Shown one piece after another: positions 15,943 through 25,018 of a DNA stretch of 64,000 nt. Under the pieces are notes generated by a model. It was given only the letters and a program-made list of their open reading frames with translations. It ran no database searches and had not been told where the DNA came from. The stretch lies in assembly GCA_964579505.1 (NCBI GenBank), contig CAZOGC010000011.1, positions 6,170 to 70,169 of the forward strand, read 5' to 3'. Made by a program: the position numbers and the translations under genes. Within the stretch, counting starts at the first letter, position 1, and every line of letters begins with the position of its first letter. The DNA comes from JAJYSO01 sp964579505 (GTDB taxonomy: Bacteria > Bacteroidota > Bacteroidia > Flavobacteriales > Flavobacteriaceae).

Positions 15943-18123
15943 CTATTTAGCCTTCTTTACAAGCTCTAGTTTTTTTAAAGGTGCCTCTGTAGTGAATTTT
16001 CCGTAATTAATTCGGGCACGTCCTTTCTCAATTCTATCAATAATCCCCACGGCAGTACTCCCTTCAATACGTACTCGATCGTTTGCTTTTAACGATTCTA
16101 TTTTTTTTATTTCGGCCTCTTGTGCTTTTTGAAGGGCTATTTTTTGCGCAGCTTGCTTTTGCTTGCGTATTAATGCTAGTTTTTTCTCAGCTTCATCTTT
16201 AATTTTTTGTTTATGTCGTTCTTCTTGCTGCCGTTGTTTCTTGTGCTGTTGTTTGCGTTTAGAATTTTCTATGGCCGCTAATCTCAACACCTCTGCAATA
16301 AACTGTTTCTTGTTGTTGTTGAGGGCAAAAGCTTTACTTAATTTATCCAACTTTCTTCCTAAATAGATGAGTTGCTGATGGTCGTCGTATAGTTCTTGAA
16401 AATCTTCTAGCTTTTGTTGAATGCGTGTGTTTTTGTGCGCCAATTGTTCTTTATGTTCAACCGCTTTTAGTTTTTCTTTTTTTAATTTTTGGTTGGTGTT
16501 AGCCAATTTAGAGCGCTCCTGTTGCAATTTAGCAATGCTTTTGTCAAACCTAATCTTTCCGCGTTCTACTTTCTTTTTAGAGCGATTGATTAAGCTGTAT
16601 GGGATATGGTTTTTTTCGGCCACCTCAAAGGTAAACGAGCTACCGGCCTCGCCTAAAATGAGTTTAAATTCAGGTTCTAGGCTATAATTATCAAAACGCA
16701 TGTTAGCGTTAAGAATACCTTCAGTTTCGCCGGCCATTTTTTTTAGATTGGCATAATGGGTGGTAATGATACCAAAGGCTTGTCGTTCGTGAAAAACCTC
16801 CAAAAATGTCTCGGCTAGCGCTCCCCCTAGTTCGGGATCAGTTCCGGTGCCAAATTCATCGATGAGAAAGAGTGTTTCGGCATCACATTTTTGTAAAAAA
16901 TACCGCATGTTTTTGAGGCGATAGGAATAGGTACTCAAGTGATTTTCAATACTCTGATGGTCGCCAATATCACTTAAAACTTTAGTAAAAAAGCACATTC
17001 TGCTGTATTCGTGCACCGGAACTAACAGTCCGCTTTGCAACATAATTTGTAACAGTCCTACCGTTTTTAACGTAATACTTTTCCCACCGGCATTGGGGCC
17101 GGATATAACAATAATTTGGTTATCTGCGTTTAAGGTAAGATCCTGTGGATACGTTTTCTTTCCGCTTTTCTGATTTGCAAGAAATAACAGTGGATGATAA
17201 GCCTCTTTTAATTCAAGTTCTCGTTGGCGTGTAATTTTGGGTAAACACGCATTCATCGTGTGTGCGTACTTTACCTTTGCAGCCACAACATCTAACGTTG
17301 ATAGAAAATCTTGATAATCTATCAGTAAACTGAGATAAGGCCGAATAGTCTCTGTTAGCTCGTGTAAAATTCGGTTAATTTCTTCTTTTTCGTCATAGGT
17401 TAGGTTACTGTATTCTCGCCAAAACTGAAGCGTATTTTGCGGTTGTATAAAAACAATACTCCCGGTTTTTGAACGCCCTAAAAGCAATCCTTTCACCTTT
17501 TTTTTATGCATAGCAGCTACTGCTAAAACACGTTTATGGTCTATAACAGATTCTTTGATGTCATCTAAATATCCGGCGTTAGAATAAGTCGTCATATCAG
17601 CTGAAAAACTCGCATCTATCTTATGCTGAATGGCATTTAGCCGCAGCCGTATTTGTTGTAAAAGCGGTGAAGCTTCATTTTTTACTTGCCCAAACTTATC
17701 AATAACCTGATTGATGTGAAGGATAAGATGGTCTGTATAGTCAACTGTTTCTGCTGTTTTTGCTAAACAAGGGTAGAGTTCGTCCCGCTTACTAAAAAAT
17801 GAGAGTAGTGTATTTACGGTATTTGAAAGCGCCGAAATTTTTTGAAACCCAATTGAGTCTATAACACTGTTTTCGATACCTAGTAAGTGTATTTCACGAT
17901 TTATAGGGTCAAACCCATGATTGGGAATGCGTGTGTCTTGCCAGGCAGAAGATTTGTACTCTTGCGTTTGGTGCAGCGCAAATAGCGCGGCTGCCGGAGT
18001 GCTAAAAGGCACAATTTTTCTGGCTTTAGCTTTTCCCATTTCAGTAGTACAATGCGTACTGAGTTGCTCTAAAACAGTAGGAAATTCTAAATCAGTTAAA
18101 GTTTTTTGGGTAATATGAATCAT
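15943..18123 (-). CDS. MutS2-family DNA-binding ATPase without a Smr domain
   Basis: A 726-residue protein. Helical core (about 1-300), then the MutS ATPase: Walker A G-P-N-A-G-G-K-S at 342-349 and Walker B L-F-L-I-D-E-F-G-T-G-T-D (Asp422, Glu423). A long charged coiled coil follows (about 520-665), then a small beta domain (D-R-V-R-I-E-G, G-R-A-R-I-N-Y-G) at about 675-720. There are no MutS1 mismatch-binding or connector domains, so it belongs to MutS2. The typical C-terminal Smr nuclease domain is absent, and the protein ends after the beta domain. MutS2 proteins act on branched DNA or on collided ribosomes; without Smr the nuclease activity would be missing. It is divergent from ung. Confidence 0.88.
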   Translation of the reverse strand: MIHITQKTLTDLEFPTVLEQLSTHCTTEMGKAKARKIVPFSTPAAALFALHQTQEYKSSAWQDTRIPNHGFDPINREIHLLGIENSVIDSIGFQKISALSNTVNTLLSFFSKRDELYPCLAKTAETVDYTDHLILHINQVIDKFGQVKNEASPLLQQIRLRLNAIQHKIDASFSADMTTYSNAGYLDDIKESVIDHKRVLAVAAMHKKKVKGLLLGRSKTGSIVFIQPQNTLQFWREYSNLTYDEKEEINRILHELTETIRPYLSLLIDYQDFLSTLDVVAAKVKYAHTMNACLPKITRQRELELKEAYHPLLFLANQKSGKKTYPQDLTLNADNQIIVISGPNAGGKSITLKTVGLLQIMLQSGLLVPVHEYSRMCFFTKVLSDIGDHQSIENHLSTYSYRLKNMRYFLQKCDAETLFLIDEFGTGTDPELGGALAETFLEVFHERQAFGIITTHYANLKKMAGETEGILNANMRFDNYSLEPEFKLILGEAGSSFTFEVAEKNHIPYSLINRSKKKVERGKIRFDKSIAKLQQERSKLANTNQKLKKEKLKAVEHKEQLAHKNTRIQQKLEDFQELYDDHQQLIYLGRKLDKLSKAFALNNNKKQFIAEVLRLAAIENSKRKQQHKKQRQQEERHKQKIKDEAEKKLALIRKQKQAAQKIALQKAQEAEIKKIESLKANDRVRIEGSTAVGIIDRIEKGRARINYGKFTTEAPLKKLELVKKAK

Positions 18124-18216
18124 AAACGGCTATGAAAAGATTGCAAATTTAGGCGATTTACTTCACAAAGGAGAAATACACGTGTAGAAACCGTTTTTTG
18201 GACGTGCCAGTTTTAA

Positions 18217-18224
18217 TATCTTTG
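18217..18224 (+). promoter_or_regulatory. -7 box (TATCTTTG) for ung
   Basis: Exact TAnnTTTG, preceded after 16 bp by TTTTTTG (ending 18200). Transcription would begin near 18231, after an upstream in-frame TTG at 18198, so translation must start at the ATG at 18246. Confidence 0.7.
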
Positions 18225-18245
18225 TCAAAACACAAATACATCAAT

Positions 18246-18911
18246 ATGCAGGTTTCTATTGAGTCGAGTTGGCAAACAGTGCTTCAGGAAGAGTTTGAGA
18301 AGTCGTATTTTAAAAATTTAACTGCATTTGTAAAGGAAGAATACCACACTCACCGTTGTTATCCTAAAGGAAAAAACATCTTTGCAGCATTTGATTATTG
18401 CCCGTTTGATCAGGTAAAAGTGGTTATTTTGGGGCAAGACCCTTATCACGGTCCCAATCAAGCCAACGGATTGTGTTTCTCGGTACAAAATGAAATTTCT
18501 ATGCCGCCGTCATTAATCAATATTTTTAAAGAAATAGAAGCCGACTTACAAAAGCCATTCCCTCAAACCGGTAATTTAGAGCGTTGGGCCAAACAAGGTG
18601 TTTTATTGCTCAACGCCACGCTAACGGTGCGTGCGCATCAGGCTGGAAGTCATCAAAAAAAGGGATGGGAGCAGTTTACAGATGCCGTTATTTCTAAAAT
18701 TTCAGCCGGCAAAGAAAATGTAGTTTTTTTGCTGTGGGGTGGTTATGCAAAAAAGAAAGGAGCCAAAATAGATACCCAACGTCATTTAGTGTTAAAGTCA
18801 GGGCACCCGTCGCCATTGAGTGCTAATCGTGGATATTGGTTTGGTAACCATCATTTTAGTAAAGCAAATACGTATTTAGAACAACATAATAAATCAAAAA
18901 TAGATTGGTGA
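18246..18911 (+). CDS. ung: Uracil-DNA glycosylase, family 1
   Basis: A 221-residue enzyme that cuts uracil out of DNA and starts base-excision repair. The water-activating motif G-Q-D-P-Y-H-G-P is near residue 64. The minor-groove loop H-P-S-P-L-S is near 188. L-L-L-N-A-T-L-T-V-R and the F-G-N-H-H-F end are also family features. Length fits E. coli Ung (229). The ATG at 18246 is chosen because the promoter -7 box lies at 18217-18224. It is divergent from the MutS2-like gene, so two DNA-maintenance genes share one intergenic region. Confidence 0.97.
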   Translation: MQVSIESSWQTVLQEEFEKSYFKNLTAFVKEEYHTHRCYPKGKNIFAAFDYCPFDQVKVVILGQDPYHGPNQANGLCFSVQNEISMPPSLINIFKEIEADLQKPFPQTGNLERWAKQGVLLLNATLTVRAHQAGSHQKKGWEQFTDAVISKISAGKENVVFLLWGGYAKKKGAKIDTQRHLVLKSGHPSPLSANRGYWFGNHHFSKANTYLEQHNKSKIDW

Positions 18912-18961
18912 GATAGACATTTCTTGTTGTAATTTTATTTATGAGAAGCCTGAAAAATCGC

Positions 18962-18969
18962 TATCTTTG
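18962..18969 (+). promoter_or_regulatory. -7 box (TATCTTTG) for the Fe-S protein gene
   Basis: Exact TAnnTTTG, 27 bp before the ATG at 18997. A weak TTTATG about 19 bp upstream could serve as the -33 element. Confidence 0.5.
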
Positions 18970-18996
18970 GCCGACTAAGAATATAATGAGAAGACT

Positions 18997-19788
18997 ATGG
19001 CTAATGCATTAAGAGTGCCTACGATGCAAGAGTATGCAGCCGAAGGAAAAATGCCTGAAATATTATTTTGGGTAGGCTGTTCTTGTAGTTTTGATGATCG
19101 CGCAAAAAAAATAACCAAGGCTTTTGCCAAACTGTTGAATAAAGCCGGGGTAGATTTTGCCGTTTTAGGCAGTGAAGAAAGTTGTACCGGAGATCCTGCA
19201 AAACGTGCCGGAAATGAGTTTTTATTTCAGATGCAGGCCAAGATGAATATTGAGGTACTCAATGGGTACGGAATAAAAAAAATAGTAACAGCCTGCCCAC
19301 ACTGTTACAACACCATTCAAAATGAGTACCCGGAATTGGGGGGAGAATATGAGGTTGTTCATCATACACAACTGTTACAATTTTTATTAGAAGAAGGCAG
19401 ATTGAAAGTAGAGGGTGGAAAATTTAAAGGGAAGAAAATCACTTACCACGACCCGTGTTATTTAGGACGGGCGAATGGTGAGTTTGAAGCCTCAAGAGAT
19501 TTGTTGCGCAAGTTAGAAGTAGAATTAATTGAGATGAAAGACAACCGCAAGAACAGTTTGTGTTGCGGAGCAGGAGGGGCTCAAATGTTTAAAGAGTCTG
19601 AGAAAGGTGATTGGGAAATTAATGAAATGCGTATTGCACAAGCCCAACACACCGGCGCCGGAACAATTGTTACCGGTTGCCCTTTTTGTAATACCATGCT
19701 AGCCGACGGAATGACAAAACAAAAAACAGGAGAAAACCTGGCCATCAAAGATGTAGTTGAAATGATTGCTGAAGCCGAAGACTTGTAA
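18997..19788 (+). CDS. CCG-domain (Fe-S)-binding protein (heterodisulfide-reductase/LutA/GlcF-related)
   Basis: A 263-residue soluble protein with two CCG-type cysteine-rich domains. Domain 1 has Cys28/Cys30, Cys63 and C-P-H-C (100-103). Domain 2 has D-P-C-Y-L-G-R (Cys154), C-C-G-A-G-G (189-194) and C-P-F-C (228-231). Such domains bind an unusual Fe-S cluster and pass electrons in quinone- or heterodisulfide-linked oxidoreductases. In Bacteroidota a protein of this type usually sits next to a 4Fe-4S ferredoxin-like partner; here the upstream gene is ung and the downstream gene is an NTF2-like protein. The electron partner is therefore elsewhere. The actual reaction is unknown. Confidence 0.9.
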   Translation: MANALRVPTMQEYAAEGKMPEILFWVGCSCSFDDRAKKITKAFAKLLNKAGVDFAVLGSEESCTGDPAKRAGNEFLFQMQAKMNIEVLNGYGIKKIVTACPHCYNTIQNEYPELGGEYEVVHHTQLLQFLLEEGRLKVEGGKFKGKKITYHDPCYLGRANGEFEASRDLLRKLEVELIEMKDNRKNSLCCGAGGAQMFKESEKGDWEINEMRIAQAQHTGAGTIVTGCPFCNTMLADGMTKQKTGENLAIKDVVEMIAEAEDL

Positions 19789-19797
19789 ATACTATTC

Positions 19798-20217
19798 ATG
19801 AATTTAATTAGCCTTAAGAAATTAGCTACCAATTATATGCATATTTGGGATGCAGACTGTCAAGACCTGCTAGACCTTTATGCCGATGATTCTATTACTG
19901 TTCAATACACCCATTTTAAAGAAATAAATGGACTATCGGCTTATAAAAACTTTTTAAAATCTACCTACCAAACTTTTCCGGATATCAAGATAACGTTGGG
20001 GGAGGTGCTTGTCAATAAAAAAGACGGTAACGTTACTATCTTTTGGAAGTATACCGGTACTCACCAACAAAATACGCTATTTGGGGTAGAACCATCTGGT
20101 AAAGAAATTAGCGTAAACGGAATGACCGTACTGAAGCTTAAAAAAGGAAAAGTAATTAGTGAAAAAGGAATTATAGACAACTTGAGTTTATTGATGCAAC
20201 TCAATACTAAACAGTAG
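19798..20217 (+). CDS. NTF2-like (SnoaL-type) protein
   Basis: A 139-residue single-domain protein starting 9 bp after the Fe-S gene, so probably cotranscribed. The pattern is that of the cone-shaped NTF2 fold. There is an N-terminal helix with Y-M-H-I-W-D-A-D-C-Q-D-L-L-D-L-Y-A-D-D at 13-31. Then come a middle helix (Y-K-N-F-L-K-S-T-Y-Q-T-F-P-D-I-K) and four strands ending G-M-T-V-L-K-L-K-K-G-K-V. This fold serves both enzymes and binding proteins, so no activity can be assigned. No signal peptide is seen. Confidence 0.8.
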   Translation: MNLISLKKLATNYMHIWDADCQDLLDLYADDSITVQYTHFKEINGLSAYKNFLKSTYQTFPDIKITLGEVLVNKKDGNVTIFWKYTGTHQQNTLFGVEPSGKEISVNGMTVLKLKKGKVISEKGIIDNLSLLMQLNTKQ

Positions 20218-20269
20218 TATTTTTCGGTCTTTATATTCCTATTTTTGTTTACTTATAAAATATAAAAAT

Positions 20270-20752
20270 ATGCTTGTTGCCTTTGAAGAACTCCCTAAAT
20301 CAGCTCGTGTTTGGGTCTATCAATCAAACAGACCTTTTACAGAAGAAGAACTTCCTCAATTAAAAAGTGAACTCGAAAATTTTATCCATGAATGGACCGT
20401 TCATGGAGCCGATTTAAAGGCCGCATTTTCAATTAAATACCGCCGGTTTATTGTGTTGGGCGTAGATGAAGATTTTGCTACTACAAGTGGCTGTTCTATA
20501 GACACTTCGATTCACTTTATTCAACATTTACAAGAAACTTTTAAGATAGACCTGCTCGATAAAATGAATGTAACCTTTCGCCAAGGAGAATACATAGCCT
20601 ACAAACCATTGTTAGACTTTAAAAAAATGGTGAAAGCTCGATCAGTTTCTCCAAAAACTGTTGTTTTTAATAACTTGGTAAATACCAAAGCTGAACTTGA
20701 TGAATATTGGGAAATTCCGTTAGAAGAAAGCTGGCACAAAAGATTTTTATAA
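20270..20752 (+). CDS. Conserved Bacteroidota protein of unknown function (often mislabelled ABC transporter ATPase)
   Basis: A 160-residue soluble protein. Recognisable segments are S-A-R-V-W-V-Y-Q-S-N-R-P-F at 11-23, a central W-T-V-H-G-A-D-L-K-A, and F-I-V-L-G-V-D-E with G-C-S-I-D-T-S near 75-82. I recall such proteins being labelled ABC transporter ATPase in flavobacterial genomes. No Walker A, Q-loop, signature or Walker B motif is present, so that label is not supported. A conserved Cys in S-G-C-S-I-D is the only candidate reactive residue. Function unknown. Confidence 0.75.
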   Translation: MLVAFEELPKSARVWVYQSNRPFTEEELPQLKSELENFIHEWTVHGADLKAAFSIKYRRFIVLGVDEDFATTSGCSIDTSIHFIQHLQETFKIDLLDKMNVTFRQGEYIAYKPLLDFKKMVKARSVSPKTVVFNNLVNTKAELDEYWEIPLEESWHKRFL

Positions 20753-20837
20753 TTTTTAGCCAATTCTATCGTTAATTTTTTAAGCTACGTTTTTGTTCAT
20801 TATTTTAATGAACGCCCTTTTTATAACTCCTTATTTT

Positions 20838-23780
20838 ATGAAGAAAACCTTTCTAGCTATTATTTTTTTATGTGTTTTTTCTTTTGGGTATGCTCAACAA
20901 AAAACAGCAACTTATCCGTTGCGCACCACAGATTCTTTAGCACAAAAACATTGGGTAGATAGTATTTATCAACAGATGACTGTAAAAGAAAGAATAGGGC
21001 AACTTTTTATGGTGTCTATCTTTTCTAATAAACCGGCGAAGGAAACAAATTATATCAAAACACTGATTAAAAATTATCACATTGGAGGGGTCATTTTTTC
21101 TAAAGGGGGCCCGGTGCAACAAGCTCAATTAACCAACACCTACCAAGCAGCTTCTAAGGTGCCGTTGCTTATTGGGCAAGATGCCGAGTGGGGCTTGGCC
21201 ATGCGGTTGGATTCTACCTACGCTTTTCCGTGGAATATGACACTTGGTGCCATAACCAATAATCGGCTGATAGAACTGGTAGGCGCACAAATTGGGGCGC
21301 AGTGCAGCCGTATAGGCGTAACTATAAATTTTGCACCGGATGTAGATATAAATACCAACCCCAACAACCCTATTATTGGTAATCGTTCTTTTGGTGAGAA
21401 TAGAGTGAACGTAGCCCAAAAAGGAATTGCTTTTATGAGAGGAATGGAAAGCGAAGGTGTTTTATCTTGTGCTAAACATTTTCCGGGGCATGGTGATACA
21501 AATGTAGATTCACACAAAGCGCTACCGGTTTTAAACTTTTCGACCAAAAGATTAGATAGTATAGAACTTTACCCGTTTAAAAAAATTACTTCAGCCGGAA
21601 TTTCGAGCGTTATGATAGGGCATTTAGAGGTGCCGGCTTGGGATGCCAGACCACATCATCCGGCTTCTTTGTCTAAACCTATTATATCGGGTATTTTAAA
21701 GAAAAGACTAAATTTTCGCGGCCTTGTTATTACCGATGCCTTAAATATGCGCGGGGTAGCCAATTATGACGATCCGGGTAAGACCAGTTTAGATGCATTT
21801 TTAGCCGGTAATGATTTATTGCTAATGCCTAGAAATGTTCCGTTGGCTGTAAAAAAGATGTTGAAGGCTTATAAAAAAGGAATCATCACCGAGAAACGGC
21901 TGGCACATTCGGTAAAAAAGATACTTCGCGCAAAATATAAAGTGGGACTCAATAATTTTAAACCTATTGAAACAACTCATCTGGTAGCCGATTTAAATAC
22001 CTTACAAAATGACTTGCTCTATGCCAAATTAATGGAAAATGCTATTACCGTAATTAAAAACAACAAAGCGGTGCTGCCCATTAAAAACTTAGCAGAGAAA
22101 AAAATTGCCTACGTTCATTTTGGAAATGTATCCGGGGATGTATTTTATGGCATGCTGACAAAATATGCTAAGGTTGATAAGATTAAGGCAAATCATTTAA
22201 GTGATTTGATGGAAAAATTACAGTCGTATAATCTTGTTATTATAGGACTTCATAAATCGAATGCTAATCCTTGGAAATCGTATAAGTTTACAGAAGAAGA
22301 GCTGGTATGGCTGCATCAAATAGCCTTAAAACACCCCGTTATTTTAACCGTATTTACCAGTCCTTATGCTTTGTTAGACGTCCGAACGACGGCCAACATA
22401 GACGGAATTGTTATAGGCTATCAAAACAGTAAAATAGCTCAAGAAAAAACAGCCCAAGTTTTATTTGGCGCTATTGGTGCTAAAGGAAGATTGCCGGTAT
22501 CTGCCGGAAAACAATTTCCGGTAGGCACGCAATATATACTTAAACATATAGGTAGATTGTCTTACGGGCTTCCGGAAAGCGTAGGGTTGAGCTCACTTAA
22601 ACTTAAAAAAGTAGATTCTATAGCTCAAATGGCTGTGGCAAAACAGATGACTCCCGGTATGCAGGTATTGGTGGCGCGAGAGGGAAAAGTTGTTTATCAA
22701 AAGAGTTATGGTTATGAAACGTATGCTAAGAAAATACCCATTAAAAATGATGCTATTTACGATTTAGCCTCTATGACCAAGGTCTTGGCTACGCTTCCAT
22801 TATTAATGGAACTCCAAGAGCAGGGGGTACTTAAATTGAATATGAAATTTAAGAAGATACTACCCTTTTTAAAAGGAACAAACAAAGCCAATATAACTTT
22901 AAAAAAAGCGCTGAGCCATTATGCAGGCTTTCAAGCGTGGATACCTTTTTATAAAAAAACGCTTACAGAAGATGGGAAGCCATCGCCTAAATATTACAGA
23001 AAGCGAAAAGACTCAATATTTAGCGTAAAAGTGGCTGAAAATTTATACCTGCGTAAAGATTATCAAGATACTATTTATAAAATTATAGCGGAAAGTGATT
23101 TGCTTCCCAAAAAAGAATACAAATACAGCGGATTACCCTTTTATCTATTTAAAAAGTATCTGGAAAAACATTATGGAGAAAATATGAATAAACTCACCCA
23201 AACGCATTTTTATGCTTCATTAGGGGCATACCGTTTGGGATATTTGCCTTTAAAGCGGTTTTCTAAAAAAGAAATTGTGCCGGCAGAAATAGATACTTAT
23301 TACAGACACCAAACTTTACGTGGCGATGTAGACGATGAAGGGGCAGCCATGTTTGGGGGTATTAGTGGTAATGCAGGATTGTTTGGAAACGCCAATTCAG
23401 TAGCCAAGATGATGCAGCTATATTTAAATGGAGGTTACTATGGTGGTAAACGTTATTTTAAGGCTAAAACTATTCAAAAATTTAATACCTGTTATTATTG
23501 TGATGAAGATGTGCGTAGAGGACTAGGATTTGATAAACCTCAACTCAGCGGTCCCGGTCCCGCATCAGATTTGGCTTCAAGAGATAGCTTTGGACATACC
23601 GGTTTTACAGGAACCATAGCTTGGGCAGATCCCGATACCGGAATTGTATATGTATGCTTGTCAAATCGTATATATCCCGATCGGTCTAACCGCGATTTTA
23701 TTACAGAAGATATTCGCACAAGAATACAAACAGCCATCTATCAAGCTATTATTAAACCACTACCTAAAAAGTATTTGTAA
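20838..23780 (+). CDS. GH3 beta-N-acetylhexosaminidase (NagZ-like) fused to a serine beta-lactamase-fold hydrolase
   Basis: A 980-residue exported fusion; the ATG at 20838 is chosen because it starts a clean signal peptide (ending G-Y-A-Q). The N-terminal half is glycoside hydrolase family 3. It has G-Q-D-A-E-W-G, the NagZ-type loop K-H-F-P-G-H-G-D with D-S-H (Asp224/His226) as acid/base dyad, and the nucleophile Asp300 in V-I-T-D-A-L-N-M-R-G. After a GH3 C-terminal sandwich, a class C beta-lactamase-type hydrolase begins near 590. It carries S-M-T-K (Ser645, Lys648), a Tyr motif (Y-S-G) and H-T-G-F-T-G. Joined sugar-cleaving and amidase/esterase-like domains point to muropeptide turnover in the periplasm. 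The second substrate is inferred, not shown. Confidence 0.92.
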   Translation: MKKTFLAIIFLCVFSFGYAQQKTATYPLRTTDSLAQKHWVDSIYQQMTVKERIGQLFMVSIFSNKPAKETNYIKTLIKNYHIGGVIFSKGGPVQQAQLTNTYQAASKVPLLIGQDAEWGLAMRLDSTYAFPWNMTLGAITNNRLIELVGAQIGAQCSRIGVTINFAPDVDINTNPNNPIIGNRSFGENRVNVAQKGIAFMRGMESEGVLSCAKHFPGHGDTNVDSHKALPVLNFSTKRLDSIELYPFKKITSAGISSVMIGHLEVPAWDARPHHPASLSKPIISGILKKRLNFRGLVITDALNMRGVANYDDPGKTSLDAFLAGNDLLLMPRNVPLAVKKMLKAYKKGIITEKRLAHSVKKILRAKYKVGLNNFKPIETTHLVADLNTLQNDLLYAKLMENAITVIKNNKAVLPIKNLAEKKIAYVHFGNVSGDVFYGMLTKYAKVDKIKANHLSDLMEKLQSYNLVIIGLHKSNANPWKSYKFTEEELVWLHQIALKHPVILTVFTSPYALLDVRTTANIDGIVIGYQNSKIAQEKTAQVLFGAIGAKGRLPVSAGKQFPVGTQYILKHIGRLSYGLPESVGLSSLKLKKVDSIAQMAVAKQMTPGMQVLVAREGKVVYQKSYGYETYAKKIPIKNDAIYDLASMTKVLATLPLLMELQEQGVLKLNMKFKKILPFLKGTNKANITLKKALSHYAGFQAWIPFYKKTLTEDGKPSPKYYRKRKDSIFSVKVAENLYLRKDYQDTIYKIIAESDLLPKKEYKYSGLPFYLFKKYLEKHYGENMNKLTQTHFYASLGAYRLGYLPLKRFSKKEIVPAEIDTYYRHQTLRGDVDDEGAAMFGGISGNAGLFGNANSVAKMMQLYLNGGYYGGKRYFKAKTIQKFNTCYYCDEDVRRGLGFDKPQLSGPGPASDLASRDSFGHTGFTGTIAWADPDTGIVYVCLSNRIYPDRSNRDFITEDIRTRIQTAIYQAIIKPLPKKYL

Positions 23781-23807
23781 TCGACTAAATGTAACCACTG
23801 AAAGCCG

Positions 23808-23815
23808 TACTTTTG
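23808..23815 (+). promoter_or_regulatory. -7 box (TACTTTTG) for bshA
   Basis: Exact TAnnTTTG, 22 bp before the bshA ATG. It suggests that bshA is not simply read through from the GH3 gene 57 bp upstream. Confidence 0.55.
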
Positions 23816-23837
23816 TAACATATATATATATTTTAAT

Positions 23838-24965
23838 ATGAAAATAGGGATTGTATGTTACCCTACCTTTGGAGGAAGCGGGGTAGTGGCCACTGAATTA
23901 GGAATGGAACTTTCTAGACGCGGTCACGAAGTTCATTTTATTACATATAAACAGCCTGTTCGTTTAGAACAACTCTCTTCAAATATTCATTTTCACGAGG
24001 TAAATGTGTCGCAATACCCGTTGTTTAGATACCAGCCATACGAACTAGCGCTATCTAGTAAGTTGGTTAATATGGTAAAAAAACACAAAATAGAATTGCT
24101 GCATGTTCATTATGCAATTCCCCACGCGTATGCGGGCTATATGGCCAAAAAAATGCTCCGCGAAGAAGGTATCCTAATCCCGATGGTAACCACTTTACAC
24201 GGAACAGATATAACCTTAGTAGGCAATCATCCTTTTTATAAGCCGGCCGTAACTTTTAGCATTAACAAAAGCGATGTGGTAACTTCTGTTTCACAAAGTT
24301 TAAAAAATGATACGTTACGACTTTTTGATGTTAAAAAGGAAATAAAAGTCATTCCTAACTTTATCAATATAGAAAAACGTCATGATGCGGTGAGCGACTG
24401 TCAGCGCAGTACGATTGCTAATAAAGATGAAAAAATAATCACTCATATTAGTAATTTTAGAAAGGTAAAACGCACCGATGAGGTTATTCGTATTTTCTAT
24501 AAAATTCAACAAAAACTAAAAGCTAAATTACTTCTTGTAGGCGAAGGTCCGGAGATACAACCCAATAAAGACTTAGCTACCAAACTGGGCATACGTGATA
24601 AGGTGGTGTTTATGGGGGCAAGTAATGAGGTAAATAAAATTCTTTATTTGTCAGATTTATTTCTATTACCTTCAGAAACAGAGAGTTTTGGGTTAGCAGC
24701 CTTAGAGGCAATGGTAAATGAAACGCCGGTTATTTCTACCAATGCCGGAGGGCTTCCTGAAGTAAATATAGAAGGAGTTTCAGGTATGTTGAGCCCGGTG
24801 GGTGCCGTAGATGAGATGGCTAAAAATGCATTGTATATTTTGAATGATGAAAAGCGATTAAAGGCTTTTAAAGAAGGCGCCAGAAAAGAAGCGCAGAAGT
24901 TTGATATTAATAAAATCGTTCCACTTTACGAAGACGTGTACGAAGAAGCACTTTTTAATAACTAA
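23838..24965 (+). CDS. bshA: N-acetyl-alpha-D-glucosaminyl L-malate synthase
   Basis: A 375-residue GT4 glycosyltransferase that joins UDP-GlcNAc to L-malate, the first step of bacillithiol synthesis. It opens with the BshA signature (I-G-I-V-C-Y-P-T-F-G-G-S-G-V-V-A-T at 3-19). It then has H-V-H-Y-A-I-P-H near 95-102, a V-T-T-L-H-G-T-D-I-T segment, and the nucleotide-sugar motif E-S-F-G-L-A-A-L-E-A-M near 285-295. Length fits the family. bshB and bshC are not in the window. The presence of bshA implies that this organism uses bacillithiol as a low-molecular-weight thiol. Confidence 0.95.
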   Translation: MKIGIVCYPTFGGSGVVATELGMELSRRGHEVHFITYKQPVRLEQLSSNIHFHEVNVSQYPLFRYQPYELALSSKLVNMVKKHKIELLHVHYAIPHAYAGYMAKKMLREEGILIPMVTTLHGTDITLVGNHPFYKPAVTFSINKSDVVTSVSQSLKNDTLRLFDVKKEIKVIPNFINIEKRHDAVSDCQRSTIANKDEKIITHISNFRKVKRTDEVIRIFYKIQQKLKAKLLLVGEGPEIQPNKDLATKLGIRDKVVFMGASNEVNKILYLSDLFLLPSETESFGLAALEAMVNETPVISTNAGGLPEVNIEGVSGMLSPVGAVDEMAKNALYILNDEKRLKAFKEGARKEAQKFDINKIVPLYEDVYEEALFNN

Positions 24966-24969
24966 AAAA

Positions 24970-24995
24970 CGCCTTATCAGCTATGTAATAAGGCG
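24970..24995. terminator. Terminator between convergent bshA and the beta-barrel gene
   Basis: Arms CGCCTTAT and ATAAGGCG with a 10-base loop. The stronger T-run (TTTTTT) is on the minus-strand side, so it mainly ends the gene at 25019-25519. It may also stop bshA transcription. Confidence 0.75.
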
Positions 24996-25018
24996 CATTA
25001 TAGTTGTGTAGTACCCGT

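Noticed and set aside
20270..20752. Annotation as an ABC transporter ATPase
   Set aside because: No Walker A, Walker B, Q-loop or ABC signature can be found in the 160 residues.
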